Assembly: GCA_029204225.1 (NCBI GenBank)
Contig: CM055103.1
Span: 20,402,709-20,466,708 of the forward strand
Direction: 5' to 3'
Length of the DNA: 64,000 bases
Source of the DNA: Diphasiastrum complanatum
Lineage: Eukaryota > Streptophyta > Lycopodiopsida > Lycopodiales > Lycopodiaceae
Below, one piece after another: positions 33,111 to 43,477 of the stretch (within the stretch, counting starts at the first letter, position 1; each line of letters begins with the position of its first letter). The notes beneath the pieces were generated by a model. That model had not been told where the DNA came from, made no database searches, and saw nothing but the letters and a program-made list of their open reading frames with translations. The position numbers and the translations under genes are program-made.

Positions 33111-34541
33111 TTATTGTGTTTATGTACCCAAAACTGGCAAGATAAAAATTGTTCAAGATGTTAAATTTGATGAGACGAAATACATAGTAGACAGTGATCT
33201 AGTCGGCTATGAAATTCTCAAAAATTATTATGAGCTTCCAACGACAACAGAAGAAAAACAAGCAGAAGATGAAAGAGAGTTACCAGATCCAGAGGGAGGT
33301 CAAGATCAAGATTGAGAAACTCGAATAAAAAAAAGTTCGAATTAGAATTGAACTCAAAACCTGCAGAATCAAACTCAAAACCACCTGTATGAAGATCAGA
33401 CAGGCAATGAAAACTACCAGAAAGGTATGGTCAGGATGTTTTTAATACGGGCTCAAATTTTTGTGGATTCTCTGACGAACCTCAAACATTCAAAGAAGCT
33501 GTAGATGGACCAAATAAAGATCGCTAGATTCAGGCAATGGACGACGAAATGTCATACAAGGCAAGGTTGGTTGCTAAAGGTTTTTCACAGAAGTATGGGA
33601 TCAACTACACTTATACTTTCTCACCAATATCAAACATACATCAATTTGCTTGTTATTTGCGTATGCAGTGGCTCATGATTTGAAAATCCATATTGTGGAT
33701 GAGAAAACTGCTTTCCTGCACACAGAATTAGAAGAAGACTTATTCATGGACCAACCACTTAGTTTTGTAAGCCAAGAATATCTAGAATACGGATGTCACA
33801 TGAATAAAAGCATTTATGGTGTCAAACAGGTAGCGAGACAATGGTATGGAGAGAAGGACGAAGCACTACGTTCCTTAGGCTTCAAACCTCTATTTGCTAA
33901 ATCAAATGTCTATATCAAGCATGTCCAAAATGAAATAATCATTTTAGATGTTTATGTTGATGACATGCTTATCTTCTCAAGAAGAGATAAGTTAATTTCA
34001 GATGTCAAAAGAGACATTTCTGAAATATTTGAGATCGCTGACATAGGAGAAACTAAAATCTATCTAGGCTTGCAGATCATGAGAGACTTTGAAGGTGGTA
34101 ATTTGTATCTTCACCAACATAAGTACACTAAAAAGATCATTGAAGACTTCAACATGCTCGAATGCAAAGGTGTCGTACTCTCATGATACCTGGAACAATA
34201 CTGAGCAAGGCAGATTGTTTGCAGACTCTCGAGGAAGAAGAACGAATGGCCAAAATACCCTATCATAGGTTGATTGGATCATTGTTATATCTAGCAGACA
34301 ACACCAGACCTGATATACGTTTGCAATATACAGACTGAGCCAATATAATCAGATCCAGAATCGTTACATTGGAAGTTGGCAAAGAGAGTACTACAATATC
34401 TCCAGAAAACGAAAGACTATGGATTGTGTTATTCGAAGAAAGCTGAATTTCACATCAAATCATACAGTGATGCAAGCTGGGCATCCATAAAGGATGATAG
34501 CAAAAGTATTTCAGGAGGTTGTACTCTAGCATCTAGCGCAG
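33111..34541 (+). pseudogene. Copia-4 linker, reverse transcriptase and first part of RNase H
   Basis: Integrase tail (VPKTGKIKIVQDVKFDETK) and an acidic linker lead to RT. About 40 codons are missing near 33550: Copia-5 has the WKLE...[14 protein letters not shown] stretch there, while Copia-4 jumps from DDEM to [11 protein letters not shown]. Then follow HIVDEKTAFLHTELEEDLFM, the intact YVDD box (about 33954-33965), and YLGLQIMRDFEGG. From 34376 the RNase H start (AKRVLQYLQKTKDYG, SYSDASWASIKDDSKS) runs to the Gypsy-2 insertion at 34541. Confidence 0.85.
34537..34541 (+). other. Target-site duplication of Gypsy-2, left copy (CGCAG)
   Basis: CGCAG directly precedes the LTR start TGTCGTGG at 34542 and is repeated exactly at 43473-43477 after the other LTR. 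Five bases is the usual duplication length for LTR retrotransposons. Confidence 0.95.
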
Positions 34542-35759
34542 TGTCGTGGTATACCAATTGTATTTGGTATAGTTTTGTAGTATTTAATGTCGAATCCCCA
34601 AGAGGATAGCTTCTTTATGGTATAATGTTGATATTGTTCTGACTTATTCGTATGATATAAAATGGAGAATTAGTCTGGTTGTCAAACAGACATTTGGGTT
34701 AAGTAACCAGTATTACTTAATGGATAAATGAATGTTTAAAATTGGAATATCAGTCTTCTCTTTCGAATCGAAGAATTGGCGTTCTACAAGAGAATTGTTA
34801 TCAGAGTAGTACGAATGTACTCCACTCTATCTGATTAAGGTGTCGGCAAGAATTCGGATTGATTTCGATGTATTCGTTCATCAGTGATCAAAGTTAATCT
34901 TATTCTTGGATTAACAAAAGTTAAACAATAGTCCTCAACAACTAGTGTTCTCCTCAGAGTTAAATCTCTTGTATAATCTTCGAATATGTTAGAAACATAT
35001 GTTCGGAGATATTCAGAATACAGATATCTTATCTCAATTCTTCAGACAGGGACTATCAATTCAGTTGTATACATACTTTTCTATCGATGATTGAGATAGA
35101 CTTCTGATGATAAACGTTATTCGGGTATCGAACAAGTATTCGAGTGTCGAACAAATATTCGAATGAACGAATAAGTTAGTTTTAAGACAGTTCGTTAGAA
35201 CACTTTTACGGATACACAGCATAGACTGTAATGTGCTTATGCAACTGTCTGACCAGAGATAGATTTATATAAGAAAGATTGTTAGAGTACTTCAGAAGAT
35301 CTCTCACAAGTACATAAACTTTTATCTCTCAGCGAATACATAAACTATATCTCCTGGTGAGTAAGACTGAATCGTGTCTTCTCTTTATCATCTTCAGAGC
35401 GAACAATCACGTCTTTATAAATTAGAGGCGTGTCGCTTTACTGAATAAGGTTAACCAATATATATCTGACACGTATGTAGATTATACCGCAAAGATGTAT
35501 CTAACCCTGAGTTTAGATTACTATAGTTAGAATTGTCGATTCGGATCGAGTCATTTCATGTAAGTGTCTTTATTTAAGGGTTGTTGTAGATGTCGCTTCA
35601 TTGCTGAGGACTTGTCCTTTATATGTGATATTTAGTATGTCGCGAAAAATATAGGCAGGTCCCTTCATTATAAATGTATCCAGCTCTTGTCTTCTTATGT
35701 GAATATATATTGCTTCATTCGGATGTATATTCGTTGTTTAATAAATACACATCTTCACA
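34542..35759 (-). repeat. Gypsy-2 3' LTR
   Basis: 1218 bp, read on the minus strand from TGTGAAGATG to CCACGACA. It differs from the 5' LTR at about five positions (for example 34592 and near 34930, 35090, 35545 and 35643). It carries the same TATA-like ATTTATATA word (about 35265). Confidence 0.96.
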
Positions 35760-35760
35760 T

Positions 35761-35772
35761 ATCCCCCTCCTC
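35761..35772 (-). other. Gypsy-2 polypurine tract
   Basis: The minus strand GAGGAGGGGGAT lies one base from the 3' LTR and would prime plus-strand cDNA synthesis. The same tract and flank occur in the relic at 10541-10552. Confidence 0.9.
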
Positions 35773-35979
35773 AAATGTGAAACGTCCTCGTGAACAAACA
35801 GTATTCTTTTTGAGATTTGGTCGTTGATTAGAAAAGAATATATTCGGTTTGTTGATCAATTCGTCTTTAAAAGATATTTCTTCAGTAGGTACTTTATTCG
35901 AATTGATGGTTATTGCCTTCAAGTATTTGAAAACATCAGATACAGCATCACATAGGTAAAGGATTTGGAAAAGAACTCT

Positions 35980-36520
35980 TTAGTCTTGATACATCTCGTC
36001 ATATAATTGCTGAGCGAGGTCTAAATCCCTTTGACATTCGAGTAACAATAGTTTTTCTCGAGAACGAGAGTATCTGCCAATAGCAAGATTTCCGAATTCT
36101 TCTAAATGTATCGGAAGAAGAGTGCCATCAAATAATTCTTGTACTAATTTGACATCTTCCTCCGAATCGTTCCTTAATCTGATCTCTCGAAAGAATCGTG
36201 CTGAATGCTGTAAATAATTACACTTAATATACAAATTTTGTACAAAAAATAAGGTCTTTGCTGCAAATGTGCCGAACTGTCGATAAGAATATGTACAAAA
36301 TAATTTATAAGCACGGGACTTCGTTCGATTCTGCAAAATATTCAGCAAAATTGCGCTCCCAGTCAATGTAGATCTCATATAGTTCAGGATACGCCATATT
36401 TATATTGATCAGCAAACCCGCATTGTCGAATGCTGCTATGTCCGCACGCTCCGTTGGTTTGTACAGTTCGAATTGACAATGTCGTCTCCAAAATTGTCGT
36501 TTTCGATCGTCGACCTCCAA
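35980..36520 (-). CDS. Gypsy-2 extra 3' ORF (shortened), unknown function
   Basis: Two overlapping minus-strand frames lie between pol and the 3' LTR. The first (36520-36305, 71 residues) starts MEVDDRKRQFWRRH and contains NAGLLININMAYPELYEIYI. The second (36378-35980) contains FCTYSYRQFGTFAAKTLFF, RNDSEEDVKLVQELFDGTLL, IGRYSRSREKLLLLECQRDL. Acceptor-like ...TTTACAG before HSARFF (about 36210) could mean splicing. The relic at 10.8-12.5 kb has these blocks preceded by a coiled coil, which is missing here. The position equals the env-like ORF of Athila elements, but no signal peptide or membrane segment is visible. No known domain is recognised. Confidence 0.6.
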
Positions 36521-36651
36521 AAATAAATAAATATTAATAAATTCGCAAATAAGACTCGAATGATGTTCGGATGATAGTATTCGAAGGATGTTCGGGTGGT
36601 ATTCGAATGAATGTTCGGATGATATTCGAATGAATGATCGGATGATATTCG

Positions 36652-39492
36652 TTAAATAAAATATTTCTTGAGTCTGGAGCCGTTAATACGTGTAGGTAGG
36701 AGTTCTCCTTCGAGTGACTCAAGTTGTACCGAACCATTCTCGAATACTTCAATTACTTTGTACGGTCCCAACCATTTCATATGAAGTTTTCCCGGAAACT
36801 TTTGGTGACGACTATCATAAACAAGGGCAAAGTCATTGGTCTTAAGATCGCAGATCTTAAGTGTAAAATCATATTTAATCTTTCGTTGCTCCTGAATTTT
36901 CTTTGTAAGTTCGAGTGAACGTGTTCGAGCTTCCGAAAGTTCTTCGATAATCAATAACTGTTTGTTGGTACAGTCTGCCTCTGTCCGTTCTGCTTGTATT
37001 CGGAAAGTAGGTATTTCAAATTCGATAGGCAGGATTGGATGCATTCCGTACGTAAGATAATAAGGGGTCTGTTGAGTAGTGATCTTTTCAGTGTTTCTAT
37101 ATGCCCAGAGAACATAGGGTAACTTTTTATCCCAGTCTGAAGCATGTGCAACAGAAATTTTATTAAGGATCTTACATAATATGCCATTTGCTCTCTCTGT
37201 TAACCCATTAGCTTTCGGATTATAAGGTGTTGTCTTCCTATGTTTGATCTGGAAATAATTTGTCAGGTGTCGAATTGTTTCATTCAGAAAGTGTGTTCCT
37301 CGATCACTGACAAGTTCTAAAGGACAACCATATCGTGTAATAATAGATTTGAAAAGAAAAGTTGTGACAGTCTTCGAGTCGTTTCGTTTCGTTCCTTCAG
37401 CTTCCACATTCTTTGTCGCATAATCCGTTGCTACCAAGATATATCGACACTTGGTGTGTCGGGTTACTGGTTTGATTGGCCCGACAAAGTCGATCCCCCA
37501 TTTTTCGAATGGTGCGAGCGGTAAAATTGGTGTCAATGGCCAATTCATTGCTTTAGTTGGTTTACCAGACCTTTGGCATGGATCACAAGATCGAATATAG
37601 ATAGAGACATCTTTAAACATAGTAGGCCACCAATACTTGGCATTTAATATCTTTTTAACAGTGTTTTTGAGGGCAAAGTGACCTCCGGCATCTTCTGAAT
37701 GTAAGGCTTGGATGACTCTCGAAATTTGTTCGGCTTCAAGACACCTTCTTAATTGATTATCAGCACCAAGTTTATACAGGATATTATTGATAATTGTATA
37801 TGGTGCAACTTTGTATTGAAACACTGTTTTCTTCTCCAAGTCATATCCATCAGGATATATCTGATCTTTGAGATGATCAATAATATCAGAATAAAAAGAA
37901 TTCGATGAAGATAACTCGAACAAATTTTCATCTGGGAAATCGTCATTCAATGGGTTTTCAATTTTTCCAGTGCTTATTCGTGAAAGGTAATCCGCATTAG
38001 TATGGTATTTCCCTTGGCGAAGTTCAACTGTATAAGTGAATTCTTGTAATAACAAAACCCAGCGAGCTATTCGTCCTGATAAATCTGGTTTGTTTACTAG
38101 ATATTTCAGAGCATAGTGATCCACATGGAAAATAAAAGCATACCCCAGCAAATAATGCCGAAATTTCTTAACTGTAAATATCATTCCAAGTGCTTCTCGT
38201 TCTGTCGCCGAATAATTCTTCTCCGAAGAACTGAGTTGTCGACTAGCATAATATATTGGATAGTCTTTCTTCCGTTCGTCCTTCTGGCTTAGACATATAC
38301 CAATAGCGAATGCTGACACATCCACATAACAATGAAATATAATTGACCAATTAGGTGGTCTTAAGATCGGTGCATTGATCAGTTTCTGTTTGAGATTTTC
38401 GAAAGCTTTTTGGTGTTCTTCTGTCCAAAGATACACCACTTCCTTCTTTAATAATTGAGTAAGTGCTGCAGATATTGAGGCATGATTCTGGATAAACCTT
38501 CGATAATAACCGACATGTCCCAAAAAGGCTCGAAGTTCGCGAAGATTTGTTGGTATAAGCAAATTCCGTATTACTTCGATTTTATCTTTGTCGACCTCGA
38601 TCCCTCGATTGGATATTCTGTGTCCTAGAAGAATGCCTTCTCTCATTCCGAAGAAACATTTTTCGGGATGGAGTGACAGACAAGTGTCTCGACACTTGTG
38701 TAAGGTTAGCTTCAGTTTCTGGATATGAGATTTGCTATCGCTGTATACACAGAAGTCGTCAATAAATATTTCGAGAAAAAATCGTAAAAACGCGGCAAAA
38801 ATCAGCATCATAATTCGTTGAAAAGTCGTCGGCGCATTACAGAGACCAAAGGGCATTCTATTGTAGGCATAAGTGCCCCAATCGGTGGTGAATGTGGTTT
38901 TCGCTTTATCCTCCTTCCGCATTCTAACTTGATTATAGCCTGAAAAACCATCACAGAAACTATATCGTTCTTGTCCAGCTACCTGATCCAGAATAGAATC
39001 AGTGAATGGTAACGAATGATGATCTTTCTGTGTAGCTGCATTGAGCTTTCGAAAGTCCTGGCATATACGAATCTTGCCAGTCTTCTTCTTTGGTACTACC
39101 ACAATAGGTGACACCCATTCGCTACTTAAGACAGGATAAATAATTCCTGCTTTTAGATATTTGTTGAGTTCGTCTTTTACCATTATAGAGTACTTTGGAT
39201 TAAGTCGATACTATCTCTGACGAACAGGAATAGCGTTCTCCTTTACATCAATTCGATGTTCACCATATTCGGCAGGAATTCCTTTTAAGTCATCAAGCGA
39301 CCATGCAAAGACGTCCTGATACTCTTTAAGCAATTCAGTGTATTTAGATAACTCAGTTTCTCCTAAGGACTTTGCAACATGGACACATCTGCCCGGTGCA
39401 AGTTCAATTTGCTCTGTTGAATCAGGTAAAATCATACCTTCTGTCATACTAGACTTTGAATATCCATGAATTTCGCGCATTGCTGTCTCCAT
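36652..39492 (-). CDS. Gypsy-2 pol: reverse transcriptase, RNase H, integrase, with one in-frame TAG
   Basis: An N-terminal 93-residue stretch (39492-39214) is followed by TAG (39213-39211). The same frame is then open to 36652, with 843 residues from the next Met. RT: SPIVVVPKKKTGKIRICQDF, MPFGLCNAPTTFQRI and the intact catalytic FIDDFCVYS. RNase H: HCYVDVSAFAIG, SATEREALGMIF, FHVDHYALKYLVN. Integrase: a His-Cys region (GGHFALKNT, CDPCQ), then WGIDFVGP, VSDRGTHFLNE and LTERANG supply the DDE triad. It ends after GPYKVIEVFENGSVQLES and KKYFI. The TAG falls in the conserved stretch just before RT and replaces one codon, so it may be a recent nonsense mutation or a read-through site. Confidence 0.9.
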
Positions 39493-39703
39493 AGATATGT
39501 TCGTGTCGACAGACTGATTCTTATTTTCAATTTCTTCGTCTGATTCGTGCGAGTCGTCCGATTCGTACGAATCTGTTGATTCGTCTTCAGTAATAACTAG
39601 TTCATCTAGTTCTGTGTTGCAAACATCGATGAATTCTTCTGCATTATCTGATTCGTTATCATTCTCATAGCATTCGAAAAATTTAACTTCGACATCTGAA
39701 ACA
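39493..39703 (-). other. Gypsy-2 acidic linker between protease and pol
   Basis: In the pol frame this stretch has no stop and encodes an acidic linker (NVSDVEVKFFECYENDNESD, TEDESTDSYESDDSHESD). The protease frame closes at 39704, so passing from one to the other needs a frame change within about 20 bases around 39715. Confidence 0.6.
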
Positions 39704-40488
39704 TTAGAGAAGATATTTAGTGTCGGTCATAGGAGTTTCGCCTTCGTATCTATCTTTATTCCAGGTAATGATCTCCTCTGCTGGTTTTCCACGATTATTG
39801 GTCTCGCCAGTTTGAAATCTTAATTCCCTAGACTTCCAATGAACACTAGCATTTGACTGATACAGCCACGGCCTTCCGATTAGCACAGAGTAAGAAGGCA
39901 AACCCATTGGTTTGATAACAATAAAATTCATGGTAAAAGGCTTGGCTTGTATATACACAGTAACGTTCTCCAGCTCTACGACAGGCTTTCGTCGTGTTGA
40001 GTCTGCCAACTTGATATTTCGGTTGGTTGGTCGAATATCTGTCAAACCCAGAGCGTGAGCAGTTTCTTCAGTAATAATATTGACGCTCGAACCTGAATCA
40101 ATCGGCACATGTTCGATTAAGCATCCCTCAATAGTAATGTCGATTTTCGGTGCGCCAAGATCTCCCAAATCAATAGATAATACTCCTAATTCTGGCAAGG
40201 GATTTCTTTTCTTCTTCTTTGGAGTAGAAAGTCCTTTTAACTGCCTGCGATAGTAAGTATTGTCTGCCAACAATTGTTCGAATGTGATATTTGGACGAAG
40301 AGAACCAATATCAGTTACGATATCGTAATCTTTCGTCTTCGATATCGGCTTGTCAATCATGGCTTCCGACAGTTTGGTTTTATGAATTGATTCGTTCCCT
40401 TCTTCGAATGTGACTTTCCTTTCTGTAGCTGCTCTTTGTAGTTCTTCTTCAATTATTTCTTTCGCTTCTGCAGATATATCTTTTGATC
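39704..40488 (-). CDS. Gypsy-2 aspartic protease
   Basis: The minus strand is open from about 40488 (Met at 40360) to 39704. VPIDSGSSVNIITEE carries the D-S-G active site and SYSVLIGRPWLYQ the conserved ILGRPWL strand, the standard Gypsy retropepsin layout. It cuts the polyprotein in the particle. It sits in a different frame from both the gag-side linker and pol, so it needs frame changes or separate translation. It contains no internal stop. Confidence 0.85.
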
Positions 40489-40719
40489 ATAGTCGGGATC
40501 ATCTTTAATATCTTCTTTTGTTAGGGATTTATTCGTTCCCTTCTTCTTAGATGATTTTCTGCGTTTCTTCGAGGAACCTTTCGAGTTGGTTTTTGAGTCA
40601 TCTTTCGAAGAACTCCTCGTATTTACTTTGAATATTGTTTCCATATCACTTGGCCAAGATTGGTCAGTTGTCCTCGTTGATTGGTTTTCCACAAGATCAA
40701 TTTTTTTGTATAACCGCAT
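40453..40719 (-). CDS. Gypsy-2 gag-protease linker frame
   Basis: 88 residues, very Lys- and Ser-rich (SSKKRRKSSKKKGTNKS). It overlaps the end of gag by about 23 bases at a run of seven A (gag ends ...VIQKN). Moving from gag into this frame requires +1 slippage on that run. A second change near 40490 leads into the protease frame. It is either a recoding arrangement or decay. Confidence 0.6.
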   Translation of the reverse strand: MRLYKKIDLVENQSTRTTDQSWPSDMETIFKVNTRSSSKDDSKTNSKGSSKKRRKSSKKKGTNKSLTKEDIKDDPDYDQKIYLQKRKK

Positions 40720-42166
40720 CTGCCGAAACTTTTCCTTTCGAGTCTACCATTGCAGCAGGTGTCGCTACATACTGGTATTTAGGTCTTGGCCTCTGTGGTT
40801 GGGGACAATCAGGATATTTGTGGCCTGGTTCTTTACAATTCGAACAGAGAGGTACATACCCAATTGGCTTCCGTGGTTGCGGACAGTCTGGTGAAAAATG
40901 TCTTGGTTCTCCACAATTGTAACAATTGCCCGAAACTGGTCTTGGAAAATTCGAAGTCTTTGTTGTTGATGTTACAAATTCGGGTGGATTATATCTTTTC
41001 GGTCCGAATTTGGGGGTGGATTGCTGGAACGGTGTAGTCGTGCCTTGAACAAAATTTGTTGTTGTATCATTATTCTGAAAAATAAACAGCACCTCCTGTG
41101 TTGGATCTTCAACGTAAAATATATTCACTGTTCTGCAATCTTCCTTCGAATGTCCTGATGCACCGCACCTCGTACACCATAGTCCTGAATTGGAAGAAGA
41201 TGATTTCGGTCTCTTGTCAGCAACCTCTAAAATCTGAACTTTTAGATCGTTGAATTTTTTGTAAATATCTGCAAGATCTCTCCTCCAAATCTTTTCGACC
41301 TTTGATGTTGTTGGCTTCATCTCCGAATTTTTATCGTCCTTTCGTTTGGGTTTTCGTTTACTACTTCGTTCTCTCTCATCAGTCTCAGAGTCGGATGAGT
41401 CGTGTAATTCGGATTCTGAACTGGAGGAACTGGAACTGGATTCAGACTTCGAATCCTCTTCACTGCCACTGGAAACATGCTTAGACTTTCGACTTCGTCT
41501 AGTTGATTTTCTCTTCTGAGCAAGCTTAGAAGTCTCATAGTTTTCAGCACTTGCAATGACTGCTGCTAAGGTAGTCGTATCACCTTGTCTGCAGTATCGA
41601 TTTATACTCGGTGGTAAACCTGACAGAAACCATTCAATCTGCATCGCAACGGGGTATACTCCAGTTAGTTTTCCAATAAGATTCTTGACCTTACGAGTAT
41701 ACCTTCTCAGAGATTCTCGACTCTTCTTCTCTGTGTTGTTGAGTCTGCCGAGTACTCTGGATGATTCTCTGAATTGGTGTAGAAACGCATCTTTCAGCAG
41801 CAACCAGGTAGCCACTCGTCCTGGTTCGACTTGGCTGTACCATATGCGTGCTTGTTTTCTGAGAAGACCAGGAAAAATCCTCAGTTTGTCCGCCTCCGAA
41901 CCTTCATTATTCGCGTTCGCAATTGATTCGAACTGCGAAACATAATTGTCCGCATCATCTGAGGTTGTTCCTTTGAAATAATCGTATCTGATCTTCGAAA
42001 TTGAAGAAAGTCGGGGTGCAGGGCCTTCCATATTCGGTTTTAGTTTGGCAACTGGTTTTAACAAATCCGAATAAGTTTCAGCTCTATCAGAACTTCCAGA
42101 TAAATTTATGAAAAAATCTTCTCGAATCTTTCGATATCTTTCGAGTCGGGAAGCTCTGTCTGACAT
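40697..42166 (-). CDS. Gypsy-2 gag polyprotein
   Basis: 489 residues, uninterrupted. The start ATG at 42166 is about 60 bp from the primer site. The N-terminal half has the retrotransposon gag core (IRYDYFKGTTSDDADNYVSQ, ARIWYSQVEPGRVATWLLL, FRESSRVLGRL). A Ser- and Arg-rich acidic stretch follows (SSGSEEDSKSESSSSSSSS). Three CCHC zinc knuckles come last: CTRCGASGHSKEDC, CYNCGEPRHFSPDC (Arg in place of the usual Gly) and CSNCKEPGHKYPDC. It forms the particle and binds RNA. The intact frame fits the recent insertion inferred from the LTRs. Confidence 0.93.
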   Translation of the reverse strand: MSDRASRLERYRKIREDFFINLSGSSDRAETYSDLLKPVAKLKPNMEGPAPRLSSISKIRYDYFKGTTSDDADNYVSQFESIANANNEGSEADKLRIFPGLLRKQARIWYSQVEPGRVATWLLLKDAFLHQFRESSRVLGRLNNTEKKSRESLRRYTRKVKNLIGKLTGVYPVAMQIEWFLSGLPPSINRYCRQGDTTTLAAVIASAENYETSKLAQKRKSTRRSRKSKHVSSGSEEDSKSESSSSSSSSESELHDSSDSETDERERSSKRKPKRKDDKNSEMKPTTSKVEKIWRRDLADIYKKFNDLKVQILEVADKRPKSSSSNSGLWCTRCGASGHSKEDCRTVNIFYVEDPTQEVLFIFQNNDTTTNFVQGTTTPFQQSTPKFGPKRYNPPEFVTSTTKTSNFPRPVSGNCYNCGEPRHFSPDCPQPRKPIGYVPLCSNCKEPGHKYPDCPQPQRPRPKYQYVATPAAMVDSKGKVSADAVIQKN

Positions 42167-42224
42167 ATACTTATTAATGACGATGATTTTGTCAATTTTA
42201 TATCAACATGTTTGTTTTTGGCTA

Positions 42225-42242
42225 TCCTCGGCAACGGCGCCA
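42225..42242 (-). other. Gypsy-2 primer-binding site (Asp tRNA)
   Basis: The minus strand TGGCGCCGTTGCCGAGGA is complementary to the 3' end of plant tRNA-Asp, with one mismatch to the usual ...CCGGGGA form. It lies 12 bases inside the 5' LTR border (42255). Confidence 0.88.
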
Positions 42243-42254
42243 AAATTTGGTTTA

Positions 42255-43472
42255 TGTCGTGGTATACCAATTGTATTTGGTATAGTTTTGTAGTATTTAA
42301 TGTCAAATCCCCAAGAGGATAGCTTCTTTATGGTATAATGTTGATATTGTTCTGACTTATTCGTATGATATAAAATGGAGAATTAGTCTGGTTGTCAAAC
42401 AGACATTTGGGTTAAGTAACCAGTATTACTTAATGGATAAATGAATGTTTAAAATTGGAATATCAGTCTTCTCTTTCGAATCGAAGAATTGGCGTTCTAC
42501 AAGAGAATTGTTATCAGAGTAGTACGAATGTACTCCACTCTATCTGATTAAGGTGTCGGCAAGAATTCGGATTGATTTCGATGTATTCGTTCATCAGTGA
42601 TCAAAGTTAATCTTATTCTTGGATTAACAAAAGTTAAACAGTAGTCCTCAACAACTAGTGTTCTCCTCAGAGTTAAATCTCTTGTATAATCTTCGAATAT
42701 GTTAGAAACATATGTTCGGAGATATTCAGAATACAGATATCTTATCTCAATTCTTCAGACAGGGACTATCAATTCAGTTGTATACATACTTTTCTATCGA
42801 TGACTGAGATAGACTTCTGATGATAAACGTTATTCGGGTATCGAACAAGTATTCGAGTGTCGAACAAATATTCGAATGAACGAATAAGTTAGTTTTAAGA
42901 CAGTTCGTTAGAACACTTTTACGGATACACAGCATAGACTGTAATGTGCTTATGCAACTGTCTGACCAGAGATAGATTTATATAAGAAAGATTGTTAGAG
43001 TACTTCAGAAGATCTCTCACAAGTACATAAACTTTTATCTCTCAGCGAATACATAAACTATATCTCCTGGTGAGTAAGACTGAATCGTGTCTTCTCTTTA
43101 TCATCTTCAGAGCGAACAATCACGTCTTTATAAATTAGAGGCGTGTCGCTTTACTGAATAAGGTTAACCAATATATATCTGACACGTATGTAGATTATAC
43201 CGCAAAGATGTATCTAACCCTGAGTTTAGATTACTATAGTTAGAATTGTCGATTCGGATCGAGTCGTTTCATGTAAGTGTCTTTATTTAAGGGTTGTTGT
43301 AGATGTCGCTTCATTGCTGAGGACTTGTCCTTTATATGTGATATTTAGTATGTCGCAAAAAATATAGGCAGGTCCCTTCATTATAAATGTATCCAGCTCT
43401 TGTCTTCTTATGTGAATATATATTGCTTCATTCGGATGTATATTCGTTGTTTAATAAATACACATCTTCACA
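42255..43472 (-). repeat. Gypsy-2 5' LTR
   Basis: 1218 bp. It holds the promoter for the element; on the minus strand a TATATAAAT box lies at 42984-42976. It abuts the right target duplication CGCAG at 43473-43477. Confidence 0.96.
42976..42984 (-). promoter_or_regulatory. TATA box candidate in the Gypsy-2 5' LTR
   Basis: TATATAAAT on the minus strand is the best TATA match in the LTR and is identical in both LTR copies. Transcription would start about 30 bp further, near 42945. Confidence 0.5.
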
Positions 43473-43477
43473 CGCAG
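43473..43477 (+). other. Target-site duplication of Gypsy-2, right copy (CGCAG)
   Basis: Identical to 34537-34541. Removing Gypsy-2 and one copy rejoins the Copia-4 RNase H frame (...TLASSA to ILWISKKQTT). Confidence 0.95.

Larger units (their letters stand above)
34542..43472 (-). mobile_element. Gypsy-2: structurally complete LTR retrotransposon (8931 bp) nested in Copia-4
   Basis: Two 1218-bp LTRs (34542-35759 and 42255-43472) with about five visible differences, TG...CA ends, a CGCAG target duplication, a tRNA-Asp primer site (42242-42225) and a polypurine tract (35772-35761). The minus strand order is gag, linker, protease, RT-RNase H-integrase and an extra 3' ORF. No chromodomain is seen. 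The primer site, extra ORF and order point to the non-chromoviral Athila/Tat side of Gypsy. Near-identical LTRs mean recent insertion. Internal frame changes and one TAG in pol leave its activity in doubt. Confidence 0.96.

Noticed and set aside
36534-36752. Short minus-strand frame after Gypsy-2 pol
   Set aside because: It overlaps the pol end in another frame and is rich in repeated ATTCG words; no homologous text in the relic at 10-12 kb.
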